Below, piece after piece: positions 8,712 to 16,728 of a DNA stretch of 64,000 nt. The notes beneath the pieces are model-generated. The model had not been told where the DNA came from and did no database searches. It was given only the letters and a program-made list of their open reading frames with translations. Position numbers and translations under genes: made by a program. Origin of the DNA: Actinoplanes auranticolor (lineage in GTDB: Bacteria > Actinomycetota > Actinomycetes > Mycobacteriales > Micromonosporaceae); NCBI RefSeq assembly GCF_018332655.1, contig NZ_BOQL01000066.1, positions 1-64,000 of the forward strand. Reading direction: 5' to 3'. Position 1 is the stretch's first letter, and each line of letters begins with the position of its first letter.

Positions 8712-9131
8712 ATGGCACGGGCGGACGGAGGGCGTACGGCGGCGCACGACATGTTCGACCGCGACCGGGCCTCCAGGGCGCTCGGCATCGAGCTGATCTC
8801 CGCGGGCGCGGGCAGCGCGGTCGCGCGGATGCGCGTGACCGCCGAGATGGTCAACGGCCACGGCATGACCCACGGCGGCTACCTGTTCCTGCTGGCCGAC
8901 ACGGCCTTCGCCCTGGCCTGCAACACCGCCGGCCCGGTCACCGTCGCGGCCGGCGCCGACATCACCTTCCTGCGCCCCACCGCGGAGGGCGACGAGCTCG
9001 AGGCCCGGGCCGTCGAGCGCGCGTCCAGCGGCCGCAGCGGTGTCTACGATGTCACGGTGACGCGCGATGGGGACGTGATCGCCGAGTTCCGCGGTCGCAG
9101 CCGAGTGATCAGCCCGGGCCGGCCCGCATGA
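8712..9131 (+). CDS. paaI: Hydroxyphenylacetyl-CoA thioesterase PaaI
   Basis: Hotdog-fold thioesterase (139 residues) that hydrolyses dead-end aryl-CoA esters and releases trapped CoA during phenylacetate breakdown. Family markers include the active-site loop NGHGMTHGGYLFLLADTAFALACN and the hotdog strands AAGADITFLRPTAEGDELEARA. The ATG follows GGAGGGG. An upstream in-frame extension would read through the operator region and is rejected. It overlaps the TetR gene as ATGA. Confidence 0.94.
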   Translation: MARADGGRTAAHDMFDRDRASRALGIELISAGAGSAVARMRVTAEMVNGHGMTHGGYLFLLADTAFALACNTAGPVTVAAGADITFLRPTAEGDELEARAVERASSGRSGVYDVTVTRDGDVIAEFRGRSRVISPGRPA

Positions 9132-9790
9132 CCGACGGGACCGAGGCCGGCGCGAGCGAGCTGGCGCGCGCCGAACGCATCGTCGACTACCTCGAGGAAC
9201 GCAACCGGCCCAAGCGGGGACGGCCCGGCCACGACCTCGGCGCGGTGCTGGCGGCGGCCGTCCGGCTGTTCAACGAGCGCGGCTACGAGGCCACCAGCAT
9301 GGACGACGTGGCCAAACGGCTGGGCATCACCAAGTCGAGCCTGTACCACCACGTCACCGGCAAGCAGGAGCTGCTGCGGATCGCCGTCGACCAGGCCCTG
9401 GACGGTCTGCACGAGGCGATGGACGAGGTCGAAGGGCTGGAGGCGCCCGCGCTCGACCGGCTGGAGTTCCTCATCCGGCGCAGCGTGCTCGTCCTCGCGG
9501 AGCGGCTGGAGTACGTGACGCTGCTGCTGCGCGTACGCGGGAACACGGCTGTGGAGCAGCAGGCCCTGCTGCGCCGCCGGATCTTCGACGCCAAGGTGAC
9601 CGAGCTGGTCAAGCAGGCCCAGGCCGAGGGGTCCATGCGCCCGGACGTGGACGCCGCCACCGCCGCCCGGCTGCTCTTCGGCATGGTCAACTCATTGATC
9701 GAGTGGTACAGCCCGCGCCGCGGCGGCGCGGCGGAGCTGGCCGACACCGTCACCACGATCGCCTTCGACGGCCTGCGCACGAGGCTGTGA
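9128..9790 (+). CDS. paaR: TetR-family regulator of the paa genes (PaaR)
   Basis: DNA-binding repressor of 220 residues. After an acidic lead, the N-terminal helix-turn-helix is clear (VRLFNERGYEATSMDDVAKRLGITKSSLYHHVTGKQELL), followed by a variable ligand-binding domain. From its position in the paaI-paaK operon and the palindrome upstream, it most likely represses both paa arms and releases DNA on binding an aryl-CoA such as phenylacetyl-CoA; that ligand is inferred from family knowledge. Confidence 0.9.
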   Translation: MTDGTEAGASELARAERIVDYLEERNRPKRGRPGHDLGAVLAAAVRLFNERGYEATSMDDVAKRLGITKSSLYHHVTGKQELLRIAVDQALDGLHEAMDEVEGLEAPALDRLEFLIRRSVLVLAERLEYVTLLLRVRGNTAVEQQALLRRRIFDAKVTELVKQAQAEGSMRPDVDAATAARLLFGMVNSLIEWYSPRRGGAAELADTVTTIAFDGLRTRL

Positions 9791-9809
9791 GGTTCGAAGA
9801 GGAGACGAC

Positions 9810-11114
9810 ATGCAGGACCGTACCCCCCGCCCCGAGGATCTCGACCCGGTCGAGCGGGCGTCCGTCGACGAGCTGCGGGCGCTGCAGCTGCGGCGCCTGC
9901 AATGGTCGCTGCGCCACGAGTACGACAACGTGCCGCAGTACCGCAAGATGTTCGACGTGGCCGAGGTCCACCCCGACGACCTGCGCGAGCTGACGGACCT
10001 GGCCAGGTTCCCGTTCACCGACAAGGCGGTGCTGCGCGCGAACTACCCGTTCGACATGTTCGCCGTCCCCCGCGAGCAGATCTCCCGCCTGCACGCCTCG
10101 TCGGGCACGACGGGGCGCCCGACGGTCGTCGGCTACACCCGGCAGGACATCCGCACCTGGTCCGAGCTGATGGCGCGGTCCATCCGCGCCTCCGGCGGCC
10201 GCCGCGGCGACCGGGTCCACGTCGCCTACGGGTACGGCCTGTTCACCGGCGGGCTGGGCGCTCATTACGGCGCGGAGGAGCTGGGCTGCACGGTCATCCC
10301 GGTGTCCGGCGGCATGACCGAGCGCCAGGTGATGCTCATCAACGACTTCAAGCCGGACGTCATCATGGTCACACCCAGCTACATGCTGGCCATCGTGGAC
10401 GAGATGCACCGGCAGGGTATCGACCCGCGGGCCACGTCGCTGGCCGTCGGCATCTTCGGCGCCGAGCCGTGGACGCAGGACCTGCGGCGCGAGATCGAGG
10501 AGCAGCTCGACATCCACGCGCTGGACATCTACGGCCTGTCCGAGGTGATGGGGCCCGGCGTGGCGACCGAGTGCGTCGAGACCAAGGACGGGCTGCACGT
10601 CTGGGAGGACCACTTCTACCCGGAGATCATCGACCCGCAGACCGGCGAGGTGCTGCCGGACGGCGAGCAGGGCGAGCTGGTCCTCACCTCGCTGAGCAAG
10701 GAGGCCATGCCGGTCGTGCGCTACCGCACCCGCGACCTCACCCGGCTGCTGCCGGGCACGGCCCGCCCGATGCGCCGCATCGAGAAGATCACCGGCCGTA
10801 CGGACGACATGATCATCCTGCGCGGGGTGAACCTCTTCCCGACCCAGATCGAGGAGCTGATCCTGCGCACGCCCGAACTGGCACCGCACTTCCAGTGCCT
10901 GCTGAGCCGGGACGGGCGCCTCGACACGATGACGGTGAAGGTGGAACGCCGGCACGGCGTCGAGCCGGCGGCGGCCGAGCTGGCCGGGCGGCAGCTGGCC
11001 ACCCTGGTCAAGAACACCATCGGCGTCAGCGTGGCGGTCGACGTGATCGAGCCGGACGGTGTGGAACGCTCGGTGGGCAAGATGCGCCGCATCGTCGATC
11101 AGCGGCGAGGCTGA
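9810..11114 (+). CDS. paaK: Phenylacetate-CoA ligase PaaK
   Basis: Adenylate-forming enzyme (434 residues) that activates phenylacetate to phenylacetyl-CoA, the entry step of the pathway. It shows the ATP-binding motif SSGTTGRPTVV (97-107), the core block DIYGLSEVMGPGVATEC, and the hinge/C-terminal motif ITGRTDDMIILRGVNLFPTQIEE. The ATG follows GAGGAG, 19 bases after the TetR gene. It ends the rightward paa operon. Confidence 0.96.
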   Translation: MQDRTPRPEDLDPVERASVDELRALQLRRLQWSLRHEYDNVPQYRKMFDVAEVHPDDLRELTDLARFPFTDKAVLRANYPFDMFAVPREQISRLHASSGTTGRPTVVGYTRQDIRTWSELMARSIRASGGRRGDRVHVAYGYGLFTGGLGAHYGAEELGCTVIPVSGGMTERQVMLINDFKPDVIMVTPSYMLAIVDEMHRQGIDPRATSLAVGIFGAEPWTQDLRREIEEQLDIHALDIYGLSEVMGPGVATECVETKDGLHVWEDHFYPEIIDPQTGEVLPDGEQGELVLTSLSKEAMPVVRYRTRDLTRLLPGTARPMRRIEKITGRTDDMIILRGVNLFPTQIEELILRTPELAPHFQCLLSRDGRLDTMTVKVERRHGVEPAAAELAGRQLATLVKNTIGVSVAVDVIEPDGVERSVGKMRRIVDQRRG

Positions 11115-11120
11115 TCGGCA

Positions 11121-11520
11121 CTATTGCTCCGGCCGGGGCGGGGGCCCGGTGCTGCCCCGGACCACCAGGCGGGGGTTCAGGACCACCTCGAGGCGCTGCT
11201 TGCGGCCCTCGTCGAGGCGCTGGACCGCAGCCAGCACAGCATGACGGGCCTGGGCCGCCGCGTCCTGGTTCACCGTGGTCAGGTCGATGTGGACGAGATG
11301 CGCGAGCGTGCTGTCGTCGTACCCCACGATCGAGATCTGCCCGGGCACCTCGATGCCGGCGCGGACGAACGCATCCATGACCCCGACGGCGCAGCGGTCG
11401 TTGGAGGCCATGACGGCCGTCGGCCGGTCGGCGCCCGCGGCGAGCAGGCGCCCGGCGCGGATGCCGTCCTCCTCGGTGGGGTCGCCCGCGATGATGCGGA
11501 TCTCGTCGGCGAGCCCGGCG
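11121..11520 (-). pseudogene. LacI-family regulator, C-terminal remnant
   Basis: The reading frame gives only the second half of a LacI/PurR repressor. It starts near AGLADEIRIIAGDPTEEDG and continues through PTAVMASNDRCAVGVMDAF and GQISIVGYDDSTLAHLVHIDLTTVNQD to LVVRGST. The N-terminal helix-turn-helix and first sugar-binding lobe are missing, and what remains runs directly into an operator palindrome. About 130 residues survive of an expected 340. A first ATG exists at 11411, but a product from there would have no DNA-binding domain. I read it as the product of a deletion joining the gene's middle to its regulatory site. Confidence 0.8.
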
Positions 11521-11523
11521 CGG

Positions 11524-11537
11524 TTAAAGCGCTTTAA
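11524..11537. promoter_or_regulatory. LacI-type operator
   Basis: TTAAAGCGCTTTAA is a perfect 14-bp palindrome with the central CG typical of LacI/PurR operators. It lies about 40 bases before the decayed dehydrogenase gene and immediately beside the LacI remnant, so it was probably that regulator's own site. Confidence 0.7.
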
Positions 11538-11578
11538 ACCTCGGACCCGCTCTCCGCTCCCCTCAGCCGGAGGTCCCC

Positions 11579-12224
11579 ATGACCCACTCCTCCCCCGGCG
11601 TCGCCGTCATCGGCGCCGGCGTGGTCGGCCGCGCCCACACGAACGCCTACCGCAACGCCGGCACCGTCTTCGCCCCCGGGCGGCCCGCGCCACGCCTGGT
11701 CGCCATCGCCGACGCCCACGAGCCCTTCGCCGCCGATGCGGCCGCACGCTACGGCTTCGCCCGCACCGAGACCGACTGGCGGGCCGTGATCGAGGCGCCC
11801 GACATCGACGCGGTCACCGTCGCGGTCGCCAACAACCTGCACCGCGAGATCGTCGAGGCCGCGCTGGCCGCCGGCAAACACGTCCTCTGCGAGAAGCCGC
11901 TCGCCCCAGCCTCGAGGACGCGCAGGCCATGGTCGACGCCGCCGCGGCCACCGACCGGGTGGCGGCGGTCGGCCTCATCTTCCGCCGCTCCCCCGCGATC
12001 ACCGCCATCCTCGAGCAGGTCCGCGCGGGCGGCCTGGGCCGGGTGCGGCACCTCGTCGGCACCTACTTCACCGACTTCGGCTTCGATCCGCAGCGCCCGA
12101 TGAGCTGGCGCTACCTGGGTGGCCCCGGGTTCCGGCGTGCTCGCCGACATCGGCAGCCACCTCGTCGACCTCGCCGAGCTCTTCTGCGGCCCGACCACCG
12201 GCGTGCAGGGCACGTCGATGAGCA
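11579..12224 (+). pseudogene. Gfo/Idh/MocA sugar dehydrogenase, decayed
   Basis: The N-terminal Rossmann domain is good (VAVIGAGVVGRAHTNAYRNAG; NNLHREIVEAALAAGKHVLCEKPLAP). At the C-run 11904-11907 one base is missing and the frame moves to LEDAQAMVDAAAATDRVAAVGLIFRRS...RPMSWRYLGGPG. Near 12131 an extra T restores the first frame (SGVLADIGSHLVDLAELFCGPTTGVQGTSM). The protein then stops abruptly and the sequence joins part of a different gene. About 150 C-terminal residues are absent. With two indels and a large deletion it is almost certainly non-functional, although the two small indels alone could be read errors. Confidence 0.85.
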
Positions 12225-12384
12225 CGTGGAGGAGTTCTGGGTGCCGTTCCTGCGGGCGTTGAGTGCGGTGGACGCGGACATGGCGGTCAACATCGAGCAC
12301 GAAGATCAGGAGTTCGGCCAGGTTGAGGGGTTGCGCCTGGCGGCGGAGAACCTTTTGGATGCGGCTGCCCGCGCGGGCGTCTGA
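12220..12384 (+). pseudogene. Sugar phosphate isomerase/epimerase, C-terminal tail only
   Basis: The last stretch reads EHVEEFWVPFLRALSAVDADMAVNIEHEDQEFGQVEGLRLAAENLLDAA. This resembles the closing helix and strand of xylose-isomerase-like TIM-barrel isomerases, where a VSIEHED-type motif is common. It has no start of its own and follows the broken dehydrogenase directly. The bases GCACGT occur twice at the join (near 12211 and 12225), so a deletion between short repeats may have fused the two genes. Confidence 0.65.
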
Positions 12385-12843
12385 GTAGGCGGTTGAGACG
12401 CGGTTGAGGGCGCACCGGGGTCGTCGGCGGCGGTTGAGTGGTTGTTTCGCTCGTGGGGTGCTCGGCGGCGTGAGCCTTTCCGGCCGCGGAGGCGGCTCGG
12501 GTCGGCGCGCGGATGATGTCAGGGGGTGGAGAACAGACCGAGATGTCGTGGGTTCCCGCGCTGCGGCCTTCCACTGATCGAAGACGAGCTGAGGGTGCCC
12601 GGGTGCCGCCCGCTGCCCGGCGGGAGGTGCGGCCAGCTGCAGCATGCGATATCGGCCCCCCGCAAAGCGCAGCGCGGTCAGCGCGGTCAGCGGTGACCTG
12701 AAGCCGGTCGAGGCCACCATGTTCGACAACGGCGCGGCCTTTCTGCGCTACGAGGTCAAGGAGGCGCTTCCGGAGAACCGGGCGGTCAGCCACGCCGACT
12801 AGGCTGGGCGGGGTCACCTTACTGCCGGTCGCCGGGAGGTCAC
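12385..12843. other. Gene-free scar region
   Basis: I see no complete gene. GCGGTTGAG occurs three times in the first 50 bases, and GCGCGGTCA is repeated in tandem near 12674-12691. A short open stretch ends at 12802 with MFDNGAAFLRYEVKEALPEN in frame; it looks like the tail of some protein but I cannot name it. TAGGCT at 12800-12805 could be the -10 element of the lipoprotein gene downstream. Confidence 0.4.
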
Positions 12844-14370
12844 GTGCGGCGCTCACTCGCCCTGCTCGCCGCCGGCATGATCGTTGCTGTCGCCGGGGCC
12901 TGCAGTGACGAGGCGGCTCCGCCGGAGAGCTCGCCGCCGCCGGTCAGTCCGTCCGCGTCAGGGAGCGCGACCATCCAGCCCGGCGCCCAGGTGCGGACCG
13001 TCGACGCCGCCGGCGACATTCTGCAGATGAGTGTCGGGCCGCTGATCCGGTCCGGCGACTCCGTGGTGCTCACCGTGCAGACCCGGCTCGAACGGTCCGC
13101 CGGCAACAGTGCCAGCATCGTCAGCCGGCACTTCTCCACTCTCCTGACCAACTCCTTCGACGCCGGCAGGCTCGTCGATGAGACCGGGCGGCGGGTCTTT
13201 CTCGTCTCCGAAGGGCTCGACGGCAGCGGCTGCGTCTGCACCGGGCTCACCCGATTCGAGGTCGGTGAGACCCGTCCCCTGCAGGCCGTCTTCCGCGGCG
13301 TTCCCACCGACGTCCAGCGGCTGTCGGTGATGCTGCCCTACGCCGGCGTGTTCACCGACGTTCCCGTCACCGACGGGGTCGTGCCCGCGCCGCCCGCCGA
13401 GCAGACCAGGGCCGGCCAGGTGCAGGAGCCCCTCGACCCGGCAACAGCCGCCCCCGCGTTCACCGCCGCCCTGGAGTCCTACACCGAGCGGCTCGACGTC
13501 GCCCTGCGGACGCGGCGGAGCGCCGACCGGGTCGACATCAGCCTGGACACCGACGTGCTCTTCCGGCTGGACAGTGCCGAGCTCACTCCCGGCGCCGGCA
13601 AGTCCATAACCGCCGCGGTCGCTGACCTGAAGGCGGCCGGGCCCGGCCCGCTCACGGTCACCGGCCACACCGACAGCACCGGCACCACCGCGCACAACCA
13701 GGACCTGTCGCAGCGGCGGGCGCAGGCCGTGGCCAAGGCGCTCCGGGAGGCGCTGCCCGACCGGCAATGGCCCAAGACCGTCGCCGCCGAGGGTGAGAGC
13801 AGGCCGGCCGTGCCCAACGATTCCGACGCCCATCGGGCGCTGAACCGGCGGGTGGCCATCACCTACCGGGCCCGCGGACAGGCCGCCGCGGCACCCGCGA
13901 AGGCCGTGCTACCCAAGACCACCGGCGAGCAGGGCCGGGCTCCCGACGGGGTCGAGGTCGCCATGCCGCTCAACCGGGGCACCATCCGGTTCGTGCCGGG
14001 GCCGGCCACCGTACGGGGGCCGTACCTGCTGCTCAGTCTCACCGCCCGCAACGTCGGCGACAGCAAGGCCACCATCCTGGACTTCCTCGGCCAGGGCGTC
14101 TTCACGGTCCGCGACGAGTTCGACCCGTACGCCCGGTACGGCACCGCCGGTGTCCGCCTGCTCGCCGGGGACACCGCCGCCTACGGGCTCGACTACGAGT
14201 CCTCCCCCGGCGCCCATCGCTGCCTCTGCGACCGGATCCTCAACAAGGCCATTCCGCCGGGCAGCGAACAGGTCCTCGCCCTCTGGTTCCCGGCCCCGCC
14301 CGCCGGCACGGGCACCGTCACCCTCGACGTGCCCGACCGGCTGCGGATCACCGGCATCCCGCTCGGGTGA
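12844..14370 (+). CDS. OmpA-domain lipoprotein
   Basis: Predicted secreted lipoprotein of 508 residues. It has a short positive start, a hydrophobic stretch and a lipobox ending AGAC with C20, then a Ser/Pro-rich linker. Residues about 220-345 form an OmpA-like peptidoglycan-binding domain (DVLFRLDSAELTPGAG, VTGHTDSTGTTAHNQDLSQRRAQAV, LNRRVAITY). The flanking N- and C-terminal domains look like beta-rich extracellular modules without a name I can give. In a Gram-positive cell such a protein would anchor on the membrane and hold the cell wall. The GTG start follows GGGAGG. Its codon use is like the flanks and it is intact although the genes around it are broken. Confidence 0.85.
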   Translation: MRRSLALLAAGMIVAVAGACSDEAAPPESSPPPVSPSASGSATIQPGAQVRTVDAAGDILQMSVGPLIRSGDSVVLTVQTRLERSAGNSASIVSRHFSTLLTNSFDAGRLVDETGRRVFLVSEGLDGSGCVCTGLTRFEVGETRPLQAVFRGVPTDVQRLSVMLPYAGVFTDVPVTDGVVPAPPAEQTRAGQVQEPLDPATAAPAFTAALESYTERLDVALRTRRSADRVDISLDTDVLFRLDSAELTPGAGKSITAAVADLKAAGPGPLTVTGHTDSTGTTAHNQDLSQRRAQAVAKALREALPDRQWPKTVAAEGESRPAVPNDSDAHRALNRRVAITYRARGQAAAAPAKAVLPKTTGEQGRAPDGVEVAMPLNRGTIRFVPGPATVRGPYLLLSLTARNVGDSKATILDFLGQGVFTVRDEFDPYARYGTAGVRLLAGDTAAYGLDYESSPGAHRCLCDRILNKAIPPGSEQVLALWFPAPPAGTGTVTLDVPDRLRITGIPLG

Positions 14371-14377
14371 CCTCCGC

Positions 14378-14885
14378 TCAGCGGCTGTACTTGGCCAGGT
14401 ACTGGTTCACCTGCTCCAGGTTGAACCGGCCGCTGTCGGCCGCGCGTTCCTCCCAGGCGAAGACACAGACCGTGGCGATCCCGTCGAAGCCCACCTCGGC
14501 CAGCGTCCGGAGCGCCAGAACTGGGCCTCGCTCGCCGCGGCGGCCTCCGGGCGGCCGTTGAACTCCGAGTTCATCACGTCCACGCCGAGGTCGACCGTGA
14601 TCTCGATGGCCCGCTTCCAGTACCGCACCGCGGCCTGGCGCTCGTCCTCGTCCGGCCCCGACCACTTGTACAGCGGCAGCACCGACGCCACGGAGACCTC
14701 GGCCGCGGCCAGCTCGCGCTTGAACGCGGCCACGTCGGCCGACGAGCCCGCGGGTGCAGGAAGAACGGCAGGAAGTCGTCGCGCGGTGACAGCTCGATGT
14801 GGTGGTAACCCAGGCCCGCCACCGTCCGCGGCAACTCCAGCAACGGAACCCCGCGCAACATGTACGGATCCAGCGCGATCTTCAC
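14378..14885 (-). pseudogene. Sugar phosphate isomerase/epimerase of the inositol operon, internally deleted
   Basis: The N-terminus is convincing (KIALDPYMLRGVPLLELPRTVAGLGYHHIELSPRDDF). A missing base near 14747 shifts the frame into SSADVAAFKRELAAAEVSVASVLPLYKW...VDVMNSEFNGRPEAA. After EAQFWRS about 100 residues of the barrel are lost, and the end appears in a third frame (LRTLAEVGFDGIATVCVFAWEERAADSGRFNLEQVNQYLAKYS). Roughly 165 of an expected 275 residues remain. The GTG start overlaps the iolG stop as GTGA, so it was the last gene of the inositol operon, in the place often held by IolH/IolI-type isomerases. Confidence 0.85.
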
Positions 14886-15913
14886 GACAGCACCGCCTCG
14901 GCGGCGTAGAGGTCCGGACGAGCAGCCAGCACCACCGGTACGCGGTCCCCGCTGCGCAGGGCCGCCACGCCCGCGTCCGACACCACCGCAGCCGCGTAGC
15001 CGTCCCACGCGTTCGGGCCCACCGGGGTGCCGCCGCCGGCCAGCGAGTCGATCCACTCCTGGATCTCCCCGTCGTACGCGCGCAGGAACCGCTCGCGCCA
15101 GTCGGCCGGCACCGGCGTGGACACCTGCCGGGACGTCCGGACCGTCACCGGGCTCAGCTCGCCCAGCGCCGCCGTACCGTCCTCACCCACGACCTCGCCG
15201 CGGATGTCGTAGCCGTACCGGATGTTCACCGAGATCTCCACGTCGACCAGCGCGCCGCCCGCCATCTCCAGGATCAGGAAGAGCGGGTCCTGCAAGGGGC
15301 CGCCGTTGCGGCTCCGCCGCGGGATCAGCACCCGGGCCGCGGTGATCTCCTCGCCGAACATCCAGCGGACCATGTCGATCTCGTGCACCGCGGTGTCGGT
15401 GATGGCGCTCTCCTTCTCGTAGAAGGCGGGCACGTCCGCGTTGCGGTGCGCGCAGTGCATCATCAGCGGCGCGCCGATCGCACCGCTGTCGACCACCTGC
15501 TTGAGGGCCCGGTACGCCGCGTCGTACCGGCGCATGTAGCCGACCTGCACCAGCCGGCGGCCGGCCGCCACCTCGGCCTGCACGATCCGCAGGCAAGCCT
15601 CCTGGGTGGTGGCCAGCGGCTTCTCGCAGAAGACCGGCTTACCCGCGGCGATCGACGCGAGCACGTACTGCTCGTGGGTGGGTCCCCACGAGCAGACGAC
15701 GACCGCGTCGACCGCCGGGTCGGCGATCAGCTCCTCGCCCGTGGCGTGCAGCGTGGCGCCCGGCAGGCCCTCGACGACCTTCTTGGCCGTGTCCACGTCG
15801 ACGTCGGTGACGGCGGTGACCGTCACACCGGCCAGCACCGTGGTCATCCGCCGGATGTGGTCCCGGCCGATCATTCCGGTGCCGATGACACCGACCCGCA
15901 ACATGCTGCTCAT
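14882..15913 (-). CDS. iolG: Inositol 2-dehydrogenase IolG (Gfo/Idh/MocA family)
   Basis: NAD-dependent oxidation of myo-inositol to 2-keto-myo-inositol (inosose). The Rossmann motif VGVIGTGMIGRDH lies at 7-19, the EKPL motif with the catalytic lysine at 97-100, and the substrate-side motif DTAVHEIDMVRWMFGEE further on. Its 343 residues match the family. The start overlaps the transporter ATPase stop as ATGA. Among Gfo/Idh enzymes the substrate is assigned from this operon; a related inositol isomer such as scyllo-inositol cannot be excluded. Confidence 0.88.
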   Translation of the reverse strand: MSSMLRVGVIGTGMIGRDHIRRMTTVLAGVTVTAVTDVDVDTAKKVVEGLPGATLHATGEELIADPAVDAVVVCSWGPTHEQYVLASIAAGKPVFCEKPLATTQEACLRIVQAEVAAGRRLVQVGYMRRYDAAYRALKQVVDSGAIGAPLMMHCAHRNADVPAFYEKESAITDTAVHEIDMVRWMFGEEITAARVLIPRRSRNGGPLQDPLFLILEMAGGALVDVEISVNIRYGYDIRGEVVGEDGTAALGELSPVTVRTSRQVSTPVPADWRERFLRAYDGEIQEWIDSLAGGGTPVGPNAWDGYAAAVVSDAGVAALRSGDRVPVVLAARPDLYAAEAVLS

Positions 15914-16725
15914 CGGCCGAGCTCGTGCGACAGCTCGGTCAGTTCGTCGCCGCCGGCCATCTGGGTGGTCAGCTCGTCCAGGCCCACCTCGGAGCGGTTC
16001 TTGTCCAGGGCCGTGCCACCGAGCTTGAGGATGATGAAGTGGTCGCCGACCAGGTAGGCGTGGTGCGGGTTGTGGGTGATGAACACGACGCCGAGGCCGG
16101 CGTCGCGGGCCGCCGCCGTGTACTTGAGGACCACGCCGGACTGCTTGACGCCCAGCGCCGCCGTCGGCTCGTCCAGGATCAGCACCCGGGCGCCGAAGTA
16201 CACCGCGCGGGCGATCGCCACACACTGGCGCTGGCCGCCGGAGAGCGTGCCGATCGGCTGGTTGATGTCCTTGACGACGATGCCCATCTTGCGGAGCTCC
16301 TCGTCGGCGATCCGCTTCATGTCCTTGATCTTCATGCCGGCCAGCGGGAACCTGCCGGCGGTCAGCTCGGAGCCGAGGAAGAAGTTGCGCCAGACCTCCA
16401 TCAGCGAGACCACGGCCAGGTCCTGGTACACGGTGGCGATCCCGTGGTCCAGGGCCTCCCGCGGGGACGCGAAGGTCAGCTCCTTGCCGTCGACCTTGAG
16501 GCTGCCCTCGTTGTGCGGGTGCAGCCCCGACATGATCTTGATCAGGGTGGACTTGCCGGCGCCGTTGTCGCCGAGCACGCAGGTGACCTCGCCCGCGTTG
16601 ACCCGCAGGTTGATGCCGCGCAGGGCCCGGATCGCGCCGTAGCTCTTGCCGATGCCGGTCATCTCGATGAGCGGCTCACCCCTGCGCAGCCCCGCGTCGG
16701 CGTGATCGGCCAAGGTGTCAGTCAT
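15910..16725 (-). CDS. Sugar (inositol) ABC transporter ATP-binding protein
   Basis: ATPase of a carbohydrate importer, with Walker A GDNGAGKST (52-60), signature LSGGQRQ, Walker B RVLILDEPTAALG and the H-loop region VVFITHNPHHAYLVGD. At 271 residues it has one nucleotide-binding domain, whereas RbsA-type sugar ATPases usually carry two in about 500 residues; a homodimer is expected. It lies 4 bases after the permease gene and overlaps iolG, so uptake and first oxidation are made together. Confidence 0.92.
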   Translation of the reverse strand: MTDTLADHADAGLRRGEPLIEMTGIGKSYGAIRALRGINLRVNAGEVTCVLGDNGAGKSTLIKIMSGLHPHNEGSLKVDGKELTFASPREALDHGIATVYQDLAVVSLMEVWRNFFLGSELTAGRFPLAGMKIKDMKRIADEELRKMGIVVKDINQPIGTLSGGQRQCVAIARAVYFGARVLILDEPTAALGVKQSGVVLKYTAAARDAGLGVVFITHNPHHAYLVGDHFIILKLGGTALDKNRSEVGLDELTTQMAGGDELTELSHELGR

Positions 16726-16728
16726 TTC

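Noticed and set aside
12719..12802. Short gene beginning MFDNGAAFLRYEV
   Set aside because: It has only 27 codons, no ribosome-binding site and no recognisable family. It is more likely the tail of a lost gene.
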